58,840 nucleotides of DNA. Origin: Synergistales bacterium (GTDB lineage: Bacteria; Synergistota; Synergistia; Synergistales; Aminobacteriaceae). The stretch's first letter is position 1; the number at the start of each line of letters is the position of its first letter. The notes beneath the pieces were generated by a model. The model was not told the DNA's origin and ran no database searches. It worked only from the letters and a program-made list of their open reading frames with translations. Of this stretch, positions 1 through 8,095 are shown piece by piece. Both the position numbers and the translations under genes were made by a program. The stretch covers positions 1 to 58,840 of the forward strand of contig BNVH01000009.1 of NCBI GenBank assembly GCA_025997955.1, in the 5' to 3' direction.

Positions 1-1682
1 TATTATAGCCGCCCGTATCGGGCAGGTAGAAATACACCTTGCCAAGGGCGTCGGCTATGACATCGCGCGGGGTAAACGTGTAAGACCCCTTCGTGACAGT
101 CCCCGTAATAGGCTTATTGATAGCTCCTGGAACAGTCAGAACCGTGAGATAAACCGGGTTTCCGCCGCTGTTGTGTGGGCTAGCCGAAAGATCTGAGTTC
201 ACCGACCCGTTGTTTATCTCAATGTCGTCCGCGACAATATCGCCGGCGATAGTGCCGCCGTCGATGAGGACGCTGATGTCGCTATTTACATATGAGTAAT
301 AGATTTGGTCGGCTGCAAATATCGCGCTTCCGCCCGTCGCGGATATTGAGCCGCCGGAGATTGTGATTTTGCCTTCAAGTCCAAGATCGTAATATGTATA
401 TGCAGAGAAAACATGGATCGCGTTTCCATTCTTGGCCGAAATTGTTCCGCCGGTGATTGTGATGGAGTCGGTGAAGTTTAAATTGACCGCGTTGCCGCCA
501 TCGCTCGTGATAGTGCCGCCGGAGATTGTACCACTATATGTCGAGACCGCGTCGCAGTTCACGGCGTTAATCTCTCCGCCTTTGATATTGACCTCTCCTT
601 CAACTGCCGCGCCGACAATGGCAGTCTCTGTATAGCGTACGTCAGTTGCGGAGATTTTACCGCCCGTGATATTGATGGGTCCTCCATACTGGATTAGTCC
701 TCCAGTTATTATTGCGGGACCACCGATAGCGTTAATCTCTCCGCCTTCGATATTGGTAATATACCCCCCATCAATCGCGGGGTAACCATCACTTGAAGTA
801 ATTATCGTACCACCGGAGATTGTGAGGGTAGTTCCTCCCTGATCAGTCACCACATTATTCTGAAAAGGATATACTGTAATAGCACAGCCGTTATCGACCT
901 TGATCGTACCCCCAGTGACAATGACATTGCTGTCGTAGGTACTACCGGCATAGATTGCTGCTGATCCAGAAATGCTATTCGCGCACTCAATCATGCCGCC
1001 GTTGACTATAATGTCTCCCGCGTAGTCGTAGGTATAGATCGCACAGCCATTGGTAGCTACCGTGCCGCCGTTTATTATGATTTCACCGCTGTCATCGGGA
1101 TAACTGCCTACGCTACAGATAGCGTAGGCAAAAGAGCTTTTTATCGTACTTCTTGCCTCTACAACACTTCCTTCCTCTACAATAAGTTTGACGTTGCCGC
1201 TCGAAACGTATATCGCTGCCATACATTTGTTGTCGCTTGTGTCGGCTGCTACAATCCTGCCAACGTCACTGCCCGCCGCCCCGATTTTAAACGTGCCTTT
1301 GCCGGCAAGATTGATTAACGCACCCAAATCATAATATCCAGATGATGGTATGCTCGACGACGAAATATCCGCTCTCCATATTACCGTCACACCGGCGTTC
1401 ATGTTCAGCGTGAGCGTGTTTGTCACATTTGCCGCGCCGGTTACTGTGACTGTATTTGCGGTGTCGTCCACCACGGCGGTTAAGCCGGGGATTGCGTTGA
1501 TGACGCCTGCCAGAGCAGCGGCGCTGTCCGCCGAGGCGGGGGAAGATTGCGCAAGAGAGACAAAGAAAAGAAGGGCGAGAACGAGGAGGAATTTTAACGC
1601 GGGTTGAAAAATCCTAAAATTTACAGGGCTTGTGGGGGGGGGGTGAAAAAGACTTCCGGGTGATGTCGATTTGCGAAATCAA
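1..1682 (-). CDS. Secreted beta-helix repeat surface protein, 3' end outside window, frame broken at a poly-C tract
   Basis: The minus strand is open from the window edge to about 1630. It encodes a hydrophobic signal-peptide-like stretch (KFLLVLALLFFVSLAQ, then an ASA-type cleavage region) followed by many short repeats of the type ITGGTI.A..G.AI, spaced about 20-30 residues apart. This pattern is typical of parallel beta-helix or carbohydrate-binding surface proteins. The signal peptide has no ATG/GTG/TTG of its own. The ribosome binding site (AAGGAG, 1697-1702) serves a GTG (1689-1691) or TTG (1680-1682) in another frame, separated from the signal peptide by ten C residues. With nine C the TTG frame runs straight into the signal peptide; with ten, as here, it ends at a TAG soon afterwards. 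The gene is therefore either phase-variable and off, or carries a homopolymer sequencing error. Function is unknown beyond likely export. Confidence 0.7.
1634..1643 (-). repeat. Homopolymer tract C10 (G10 on the plus strand)
   Basis: Ten consecutive C on the coding strand lie between the start codon and the signal peptide of the beta-helix protein. Removing one C restores a continuous reading frame. Such tracts are classic slipped-strand mispairing sites. Confidence 0.8.
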
Positions 1683-1691
1683 ATCTGCCAC

Positions 1692-2068
1692 TCTCCTTAT
1701 AGTGAAAATATTTGAAATGCCAAAAACACAAAAAGCGCAACGCTACTTTTTTAAGAGTATATAGGTTTTGATGGTAATAAGCAAGCGGTATAGCTATGAA
1801 AATCAGAGCCGTTTCATAAAATTTTCAGTCAAACTGAAAATTAGTGGTAAACAGAGTATCTTGAAAGCTATGCTTGATGAAGACTACCTCTTTCAGATAA
1901 TTGGGAATTTTTCAAGTGAAAGTTTATGAAACGGCCGTGACAAAATAATACCAAGATATGCATATATCTCCGACATGTGATAGAATTACAGAAGCTGTGA
2001 AATCTACAAACAAAGAAGGGTTAAAAAAATAACCCTCTAATTTTATTATTTGATAAAGGAGCGTACTT
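1692..2068. other. Intergenic region between the surface protein and rpsD
   Basis: This AT-rich gap separates divergent genes and must hold promoters for both. It contains a 128-bp element bounded by inverted repeats (listed separately), a 52-codon open frame (1771-1929) inside that element with no recognisable product, and a short inverted repeat GGGTTA/TAACCC (2018-2035) in the rpsD leader. No consensus promoter could be picked with confidence. Confidence 0.5.
1808..1935. repeat. Small element with 13-bp terminal inverted repeats, possible MITE or IS remnant
   Basis: GCCGTTTCATAAA at 1808-1820 is perfectly inverted at 1923-1935. A further inner inverted repeat, ATTTTCAGT/ACTGAAAAT (1821-1841), sits next to the left arm, and a degenerate counterpart lies by the right arm. 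The 128-bp length and terminal inverted repeats resemble a miniature transposable element. No clear target-site duplication is visible. Confidence 0.4.
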
Positions 2069-2671
2069 ATGGCAACACGAAGAGAACCACGTTTTAAGCT
2101 GTCCCGTCATCTGGGGGTCAATGCTTGCGGTCACCCCAAAGCTCTTAAGAGAGTAGACGCAAAGAAGCCCGTCAAGGGCGGTAGCGGACAGAAAGTATCG
2201 CAGTACGCGCTTCAGCTTCTCGAAAAGCAGAAGATCAAGGCGTACTACGGCATTATGGAGCGTCAGTTCGCTCGCTATTTCGATATAGCGAAGAAAAGCT
2301 CAGATATGACGGGCGTGGCCCTCCTCAAGACTCTCGAAATGCGCCTCGACAACCTCGTCTATCGCACAGGGTTTGCCCGCTCTATCAGACAGGCTCGTCA
2401 GATAGTCAGCCACGGTCATATTTTAGTTAATGGCCTGAAGGTCGATATTCCGTCTTTCGGCGTAAGAGTCAATGACGTTATCGCCCTGAAAGAGAAGTCG
2501 CGCTCCAACAAAGTCTTTCAGGATAACTTCGAGGGCTTCGAGTCTTTCAGCGTACCGTACATTGAAAAGAACAAAACCCAGTTCAGCGCTACGCTGACGC
2601 GAGAGCCTCTCCGCACGGAGCTTCCAATCGACGTCAACGAAATACTGGCAGTCGAGTTGTATTCCAAATAA
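2069..2671 (+). CDS. rpsD: 30S ribosomal protein S4
   Basis: This 200-residue protein has the S4 family layout: an N-terminal region (SRHLGVNACG), then the S4 RNA-binding domain around residues 90-155 (RLDNLVYRTGFA, QIVSHGHILVNG). S4 nucleates 30S assembly on 16S rRNA and often represses its own synthesis. The start has AAAGGAG seven bases upstream. The gene stands alone rather than in an alpha operon, as in Bacillus. It converges on codY and shares a bidirectional terminator with it. An inverted repeat in its leader (2018-2035) might serve autoregulation, but that is speculation. Confidence 0.97.
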   Translation: MATRREPRFKLSRHLGVNACGHPKALKRVDAKKPVKGGSGQKVSQYALQLLEKQKIKAYYGIMERQFARYFDIAKKSSDMTGVALLKTLEMRLDNLVYRTGFARSIRQARQIVSHGHILVNGLKVDIPSFGVRVNDVIALKEKSRSNKVFQDNFEGFESFSVPYIEKNKTQFSATLTREPLRTELPIDVNEILAVELYSK

Positions 2672-2686
2672 ACAAACTAAAAAATA

Positions 2687-2730
2687 CGGAGGGCGATCTT
2701 TACGGGTCACCCTCCGACTCGGCGTTTTTT
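2687..2730. terminator. Bidirectional terminator between rpsD and codY
   Basis: CGGAGGG (2687-2693) pairs with CCCTCCG (2710-2716). On the minus strand the stem is followed by TATTTTTTAG, a good codY terminator. On the plus strand a run of six T follows after a short gap, serving rpsD. Confidence 0.7.
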
Positions 2731-3628
2731 AATAAGTGACGTGCGCCGCCGAGGCTAAACCTAATTCCTCTACAAAAAGCGGACTCAGTACTTTTATGTA
2801 TGTGCCTTTCATGCCAAGGCTGCGGCTTTCTATAAGCCCAGCGCTCTCCAACTTGCGGAGCGCGTTTACTATGACGCTACGCGTCACGCCTACCCTATCA
2901 GCCACCTTGCTGGCTATAGCCACGCCCTCGAAGCCCTCAAGCTCGGCCATTATGTGCTTCATAGACTCCATCTCGGAGTACGAAAGCGCCCTCATGGCCA
3001 TTTGAACAGCGCCCTTGTCACGGCTTCTTCCCTCCACAGTGCGGTTGCGGTCGTTGAGCATCTCAAGGCCGACAAGCGTACCTAAATATTCGGCCATAAG
3101 AATGTCTTTTATCGTAAAAGCCTCCTCAAAACGCACTAACATAACCATCCCGAGGCGCTCGGCGGCCGCGCCGCATATCGGAACGTACATCACGTGTTTT
3201 TTGAGCGTTTCTCTATCCGGCACACCACTTACGACGTCATCAAAAAAATACGCGTCTTCGTCGTGGAGCTCCAACTCGCGTCCAAGGTTCACTTTTTCTA
3301 CAAAATCCTCTGGCAGGTATCCATTTTTTATGGAATTGGAGAGGCTGTTATTGGATTTATATCCCGGCACCCAATAATGACCCAAAACCTTGCCGTCTCT
3401 CCCAATCATGTAGACATTAGCTCTCGAAAACTCCGATACCACTTTCGCCAGCTTAGCATAGTCAAGAGAATCTCCCTCGCGGCGATTTTGAATGGCTCGT
3501 CCCATCTGACGGGTCTTGTCAAGAATATCCTTTAAAATAACATCCTGATTCTCATCCGGCAAAGCCGAGGAAAGAAACCCGCCTGTCGCTGTGCTTTTAA
3601 TACTGTTGCTGTCCATCATCTTCAACAT
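2729..3628 (-). CDS. codY: GTP-sensing global transcriptional repressor CodY
   Basis: This protein of 299 residues is CodY. The N-terminal GAF domain (about residues 35-190) senses GTP and branched-chain amino acids in characterised homologues. The C-terminal winged helix (about 215-280) is nearly identical to Bacillus CodY, including ASKVADRVGVTRSVIVNALR and ESAGLIESRSLGMKGTYIKV. The start was set at the ATG at 3626-3628 because AGGAGGAG lies four bases upstream; a longer frame has no ribosome binding site. It follows hslU after 222 bases, so it probably has its own promoter. The xerC-hslV-hslU-codY order matches Bacillus, although this organism looks diderm. CodY could control amino-acid genes nearby (argF, thrC, the attenuated transporter), but no convincing CodY box was found by eye. 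Confidence 0.95.
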   Translation of the reverse strand: MLKMMDSNSIKSTATGGFLSSALPDENQDVILKDILDKTRQMGRAIQNRREGDSLDYAKLAKVVSEFSRANVYMIGRDGKVLGHYWVPGYKSNNSLSNSIKNGYLPEDFVEKVNLGRELELHDEDAYFFDDVVSGVPDRETLKKHVMYVPICGAAAERLGMVMLVRFEEAFTIKDILMAEYLGTLVGLEMLNDRNRTVEGRSRDKGAVQMAMRALSYSEMESMKHIMAELEGFEGVAIASKVADRVGVTRSVIVNALRKLESAGLIESRSLGMKGTYIKVLSPLFVEELGLASAAHVTY

Positions 3629-3670
3629 ATCGCTCCTCCTACACAAAATCGCCGTCAATAGTCAGTCAGT

Positions 3671-3704
3671 ATTATCGTATAGACAACTAAAAATATAAAG
3701 ACAA
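3671..3704 (-). promoter_or_regulatory. codY: Possible codY promoter
   Basis: On the minus strand a GATAAT -10-like hexamer (3671-3676) lies 17 bases after a weak TTTATA. An alternative pairing is TTGTCT (3699-3704) with TATACG at 17 bases. Both are imperfect. Confidence 0.3.
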
Positions 3705-3850
3705 ATATCTCCTTTCCATAATCATCCAAACAGTCAAAATTATTAAACTATTTCAACTGTTTTGGCACTATACCAAAATGTGAGGTTTGCCTGACTATTT
3801 CGAGCTTAAAGTATTTAATCGCTTTGTAAGGAAAAGTCTAACAGTTCCCA

Positions 3851-5344
3851 CTAAAGAAGATAACGGCGAATATCCCTATTCTCGACCAGGTTATTTAGCC
3901 TACCCTTAACAAATTCGAGGTCTATTTCTATAACCTTTTCAGAGTCGTCGCAGGCCGAAAAACTTATTTCCTCAAGAAGCTGCTCCATCATAGTATGCAA
4001 ACGCCGCGCGCCAATGTCCTCCATCTCGGAGTTCATCTTGCTGGACAGTACCGCTATCTCCCGCGTCGCCTCCTCAGTGAAGCGCAACTCCACCCCCTCC
4101 GCGCCTATCAGGGCTATGTACTGCTTAAGGAGGCTATTCTCAGGCTCAGTAAGGATCTCCTGTAAGTTCTCCCAACTGAGCGGCTGAAGCTCCACCCGAA
4201 TGGGAAAGCGTCCCTGGAGCTCAGGAATTAAATCAGAGGGCTTGACGCTGCTGAAAGCGCCGGCGGCTATAAACAGTACGTGGTCGGTCTTTACAGTACC
4301 GTGCCGCGTCTGCACGACAGATCCTTCCACTATAGGCAGCAAGTCTCTTTGTACGCCTTCTCTGCTGACGTCCGGGCTTGACCCACCGCCGCCTTTGGCG
4401 ACGACTTTATCTATCTCGTCAAGGAAGATAATGCCATCCTCTTGAGCTTTTTCGAGGGCCTCCTGTGAGAGCGCCTCGTTGTCTATTAGCTTCTCAGCCT
4501 CCTCAGCGGTCATGATGCGCCGCGCCTCAGAGACCTTTACGCGGCGTTTTTCGGACTTTTTAGGTAAAACTCCGCCCAAAATTTCGCTGAAGTTTATGCC
4601 CATAGAATCCATGCCAGAAGCGCCAAAAAGCGGTATGCCCACTATAGAATTTTCCGAGACATTGATGTCCACTTCGCGGTCTTCGAGTTTGCCTTCTTTT
4701 AACATAGACATGATGCGTTCGCGTGTGGAGTCGCTTTTTTTGTCGTCGGAGTTGAGCTTTTTCTCTCGCTCGTCTTCTTTGTCGTCTTCCTCCTCCTCGT
4801 CTGATTCGTCGCCGCCCGCGCCAAAAACTCTCATAATGTCAGGGACTGAGATTTTGCGCTTTTTTCCGGGCAGCATGGCGTCGACAATTCTCTCCTCGGC
4901 TCGCAGACGCGCCGTCTCCTGAACTTCGAGCAGCATCTTCTTCCTTACCATAGAGACGGATGCCTCGACTAAATCGCGTACCATCGTCTCTACGTCACGT
5001 CCGACGTAACCTACCTCCGTGAACTTCGTGGCCTCCACCTTGACAAAAGGCGCGCTCACAAGTGACGCTAATCTCCGCGCTATTTCCGTCTTTCCTACGC
5101 CCGTCGGCCCTACCATCAGAATGTTTTTAGGGCCTATCTCCTTAGCTATCTCGGGGGCGAGTTTTTTACGACGAATACGATTACGCAAAGCCACGGCCAC
5201 AGAGCGCTTTGCTTTTTCCTGTCCTATGATATAACGATCTAAATATTCTACGACTTGCGGCGGCGTGAGGTCATCCGATTTTTTAAATGCCTTGTCACTT
5301 GACTCAATGACGGCCGTAGTTTCCACGGCGGTTTTTTTGCTCAT
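3851..5344 (-). CDS. hslU: HslU, ATPase subunit of the HslUV (ClpYQ) protease
   Basis: The 497-residue AAA+ unfoldase feeds substrates into HslV. Visible features are Walker A (GPTGVGKTEIARRL, about residues 80-93), the GYVGRD pore loop, Walker B (GIIFLDEID) and the C-terminal sensor-2 region (DIGARRLHTMMEQLLEE). It is longer than the usual 440-465 residues. The extra length sits in the intermediate domain, around residues 176-215, as a highly acidic and lysine-rich low-complexity insert. The start ATG overlaps the hslV stop by four bases, implying translational coupling. Confidence 0.96.
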   Translation of the reverse strand: MSKKTAVETTAVIESSDKAFKKSDDLTPPQVVEYLDRYIIGQEKAKRSVAVALRNRIRRKKLAPEIAKEIGPKNILMVGPTGVGKTEIARRLASLVSAPFVKVEATKFTEVGYVGRDVETMVRDLVEASVSMVRKKMLLEVQETARLRAEERIVDAMLPGKKRKISVPDIMRVFGAGGDESDEEEEDDKEDEREKKLNSDDKKSDSTRERIMSMLKEGKLEDREVDINVSENSIVGIPLFGASGMDSMGINFSEILGGVLPKKSEKRRVKVSEARRIMTAEEAEKLIDNEALSQEALEKAQEDGIIFLDEIDKVVAKGGGGSSPDVSREGVQRDLLPIVEGSVVQTRHGTVKTDHVLFIAAGAFSSVKPSDLIPELQGRFPIRVELQPLSWENLQEILTEPENSLLKQYIALIGAEGVELRFTEEATREIAVLSSKMNSEMEDIGARRLHTMMEQLLEEISFSACDDSEKVIEIDLEFVKGRLNNLVENRDIRRYLL

Positions 5345-5874
5345 TCTCCCAAAACCTCCAGAGTGACTTTGCTGTCGGTGTAAATACAGATTTCAGAGGC
5401 TATCTCTATGGCTCGCTTAGCTATGCGCGAGGCAGGCCAATCTGTTCCTTCGCGAAACGCGCGCGCTGCTGATAAAGCATATCCTGAGCCTGATCCTATA
5501 GAGGCCACGTCACTCTCAGGCTCTAAAATATCGCCGGCGCCCGACAAGAGCAGTGTGATATTCAAGTCCGCAACTAGCATCATAGCTTCCAGACGGCGCA
5601 GCGCTTTGTCAAGACGCCATTCTTTTACAAGTTCCACGGCGCTCTTCATCAGGTCTCCCTTGCACTGCTCTAGACGGTCTTCAAATTTTTCGAGAAGCGT
5701 CATTGCGTCGGATGTGCTGCCCGCGAAGCCGGCCAAGACTGTGCCTTTGTAGAGCCGCCTGACTTTTCGGGCGTTGGACTTGATTATCTGATTTCCCAAA
5801 GTTACCTGTCCGTCGCCCGCCATAGCCACAGTGTTTCCGAACCTGACACATACTATAGTTGTTCCTTCAAACAT
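5341..5874 (-). CDS. hslV: HslV, peptidase subunit of the HslUV protease
   Basis: The 177-residue N-terminal-nucleophile hydrolase forms the dodecameric core that degrades proteins unfolded by HslU. The sequence begins MFEGTTIVCVRFGN and continues with the conserved AMAGDGQVTLGN and ARKVRRL. The first Thr of the TT pair is the expected catalytic nucleophile, so removal of a short pro-sequence is likely. The ATG at 5872-5874 was chosen because GGAAGGAG lies just upstream and because the family begins here; 24 extra upstream codons belong to xerC. It overlaps xerC upstream by 22 bases and hslU downstream by 4. Confidence 0.95.
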   Translation of the reverse strand: MFEGTTIVCVRFGNTVAMAGDGQVTLGNQIIKSNARKVRRLYKGTVLAGFAGSTSDAMTLLEKFEDRLEQCKGDLMKSAVELVKEWRLDKALRRLEAMMLVADLNITLLLSGAGDILEPESDVASIGSGSGYALSAARAFREGTDWPASRIAKRAIEIASEICIYTDSKVTLEVLGE

Positions 5875-6806
5875 GGATTGTCTCCTTCCAAAAAACTCTC
5901 GCCTGTCGCCCTCGGGTGATGAGCGGCGTAACTTTCTTTCATCCATGAGGCGCTGATAGTCAAGTAAATCTGCGTGGTCACCATAGTTTCATGCCCCAAA
6001 AATTCTCGAACGAAGCTCAGGGGCGCGCCTCTCTCTAAAAGGTGCGTGGCGCAACTATGGCGCAAAGAATGCGGCGTCACGCCCTCAAGACCGCACCGCG
6101 CCGCCAGCGTTGTCACAGCGCGATGTACCGTGCGCACGGTCAAAGGAGAAAGCCTGTCCTTTCCCTTTTTCCCCTCAAAAACAAAACCATTCTCGCTTTC
6201 CCCTTGCTTGGCGTCCCGTCTCTCAAGCAAAGACAAAAGAGCTTTTTGGGCGTAACGTCCAAAAGGCATTCTGCGCTCTTTATTTCCCTTGCCAAGCACT
6301 ATCAGCCATCTCTCTTCTATATCTATGTCGCTCCATTTGAGGCTGACAAGCTCTGAAATTCTGAGCCCGCATCCGTAAAGCAGCTCCAAAATCGCGCTGT
6401 CCCTCACTGGGTCTTCGCTCTCTTTAGCCATCTCAAAGAGCTTATCTATCGCCTCCATAGAGAGCGCGCGAGGTATACTCCGGGGCGCGGACGGCCCCTG
6501 AAGCGAGCGGGCGACATCCCGTTCGAGAACCCCATGCTTCTTCAGATAAGAAAAAAAGCTGCGCAGGGCTGATAATTTTCTTGAAATAGAGGCCTTTGAG
6601 TAGCCCCAGCCATACATGCCGCGAAGATAGGCGCGGAGACGGGGCATGTCTATTTCCTCAAGAGATGAAACTTGCTGCTCCGCCAGATATTCGGAAAACT
6701 GCCTCATATCCACGGTATAGTTTATCAAAGTATGCTCTGAGGCGTATTTGTTTTTTATATACTCCAAAAACGCGGTGATTGATGATTCTATGGCCGCGAC
6801 GGTCAT
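5853..6806 (-). CDS. xerC: Tyrosine recombinase XerC/CodV type
   Basis: This roughly 317-residue tyrosine recombinase has an N-terminal SAM-like core-binding domain (residues 5-90) and a catalytic domain with the conserved Arg in GCGLRISEL, HSLRHSCATHLL, GHETMVTTQIY and the nucleophilic Tyr. Its family resolves chromosome dimers at dif sites during division. The ATG at 6804-6806 is used; a TTG at 6825-6827 with AAGGG upstream, overlapping the malY stop, is a realistic alternative. The protein is longer at the C terminus than usual because it runs into the hslV leader. Its position before hslV-hslU matches codV of Bacillus. Confidence 0.93.
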   Translation of the reverse strand: MTVAAIESSITAFLEYIKNKYASEHTLINYTVDMRQFSEYLAEQQVSSLEEIDMPRLRAYLRGMYGWGYSKASISRKLSALRSFFSYLKKHGVLERDVARSLQGPSAPRSIPRALSMEAIDKLFEMAKESEDPVRDSAILELLYGCGLRISELVSLKWSDIDIEERWLIVLGKGNKERRMPFGRYAQKALLSLLERRDAKQGESENGFVFEGKKGKDRLSPLTVRTVHRAVTTLAARCGLEGVTPHSLRHSCATHLLERGAPLSFVREFLGHETMVTTQIYLTISASWMKESYAAHHPRATGESFLEGDNPCLKEQL

Positions 6807-6819
6807 TATGAACCGCGCT

Positions 6820-8004
6820 CTAAGCAAACGCCCTTACAACTCTATCTAAAGCGTCTTTCAAAATGCTTCGCGGGCAGGCTAAGACAATCCGCTCAAAGCC
6901 GTTGCCCTCCGGGCCGAATATCTTACCCTCATCAAGCCAGACCTTAGCCTCGGTCAACATACGCTTTTGCAGTTTGTCAGGATCGGACTCCAAAGCTCTG
7001 AAATCTATCCACGCAAGATACGTGCCCTCCATCTTAAAGGGTTTCGCCTTGGGCAACTTCTCCGTGAGATATTTCACCATAAAATCGTAGTTTTCCTGGA
7101 TGTACGCCAATAACTCGCCAAGCCACTTAGCGCCGTGCCTGTAGCCTGTTTCCATGGCGGTAAGCGCTAGCAGGTTTGGCTGAGGAATACTGTTTTGAGT
7201 CAGAATGTTTTGGAAGCGCTGACGGACGCGTCTGTTTGGAATGATGACTACAGTGGCCTGAAGCCCGGCCAAGTTGAATGTCTTGCTCGGGGCTATCACT
7301 ATGACAGAGTTCTCGCGGCAGCGCTCGTTTATGGAAGCGAATGGGGTGTGATGATTTCCAGGCATTATCAGGTCGCAGTGAAGCTCGTCAGATACCACTA
7401 AAACATCGTTACGCGCGCATATATCGCCCATTTTTTCTAAGTCAGACGCGCTCCAAACTCGCCCGACTGGGTTATGTGGGCTGCAAAGGATAAAAAGCGA
7501 AGCTCTCGGGTCTGAGGCTTTTTTTTCTAAATCGTCAAAATCTATCTCGTAGTTGTCGCCATTGAGCTTCAGGGGATTATTCAGTATACTTGCGCCGTTA
7601 TTGTATATTGTTCGGAAAAACGGATAATATACAGGCCTCTGGACTATCACATGGTCTCCCGTCTGACAGTACGCCTGAACTGACATATGAACCGCCGGCA
7701 CAGCGCCAGGCGCGAAGAGGATCCACTCGCGTTTCACATCAAAGCCATGACGCTCTTTCTCCCATTCAATTATAGCGTCATAGCAAGAGTCAGAGACCAT
7801 GGTGTATCCGAAAATTCCATGCTTTACGCGCTCAAGCAAAGCCGCCGTTATCTCAGGCGCCGTCTCGAAATCCATGTCCGCGACCCATAGCGGAAGCGCT
7901 TCGTCCACCTTATAATTGAGCTCGCTGACGTTCCCCGGCTTGTTGTCCCATTTAGAGCTGCTTGTGCCCTGCCTGTTTATAACTTTGTCAAAATCATAAG
8001 CCAT
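6820..8004 (-). CDS. MalY/PatB-type PLP-dependent C-S lyase or aminotransferase
   Basis: This 394-residue fold-type-I PLP enzyme belongs to the MalY/PatB (cystathionine beta-lyase-like) family. Visible features are LPLWVADMDF near the N terminus, PVYYPFF, SPHNPVGRVW, the VVSDELHCDL segment, and the PLP lysine in APSKTFNLAGL. Members usually cleave cystathionine or other cysteine S-conjugates, although substrate cannot be read from sequence. The ATG at 8002-8004 follows GGGGAGG; the upstream TTG is too close to it. It is the first gene of a tightly overlapping run with xerC, hslV and hslU. Confidence 0.88.
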   Translation of the reverse strand: MAYDFDKVINRQGTSSSKWDNKPGNVSELNYKVDEALPLWVADMDFETAPEITAALLERVKHGIFGYTMVSDSCYDAIIEWEKERHGFDVKREWILFAPGAVPAVHMSVQAYCQTGDHVIVQRPVYYPFFRTIYNNGASILNNPLKLNGDNYEIDFDDLEKKASDPRASLFILCSPHNPVGRVWSASDLEKMGDICARNDVLVVSDELHCDLIMPGNHHTPFASINERCRENSVIVIAPSKTFNLAGLQATVVIIPNRRVRQRFQNILTQNSIPQPNLLALTAMETGYRHGAKWLGELLAYIQENYDFMVKYLTEKLPKAKPFKMEGTYLAWIDFRALESDPDKLQKRMLTEAKVWLDEGKIFGPEGNGFERIVLACPRSILKDALDRVVRAFA

Positions 8005-8025
8005 TCGCAAAGAACCTCCCCATCA

Positions 8026-8061
8026 AAAAATAGCTCGCCGCGTCGTATTGTAGCGGCGAGC
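8026..8061 (-). terminator. Rho-independent terminator of cheV
   Basis: GCTCGCCGC (8033-8041) pairs with GCGGCGAGC (8053-8061). On the minus strand the stem is followed by TATTTTTTG, downstream of cheV and upstream of malY. Confidence 0.8.
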
Positions 8062-8095
8062 CGTAATATGTTCATTTTACAACTACTTCGCGGTT

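Noticed and set aside
1350..1607. Plus-strand open frame over the signal peptide of the beta-helix protein
   Set aside because: It is antisense to a continuous repeat-rich minus-strand frame and has no family features.
1771..1929. 52-codon open frame inside the inverted-repeat element
   Set aside because: No ribosome binding site and no recognisable product; it runs across the terminal repeat, so it is likely chance or a remnant.
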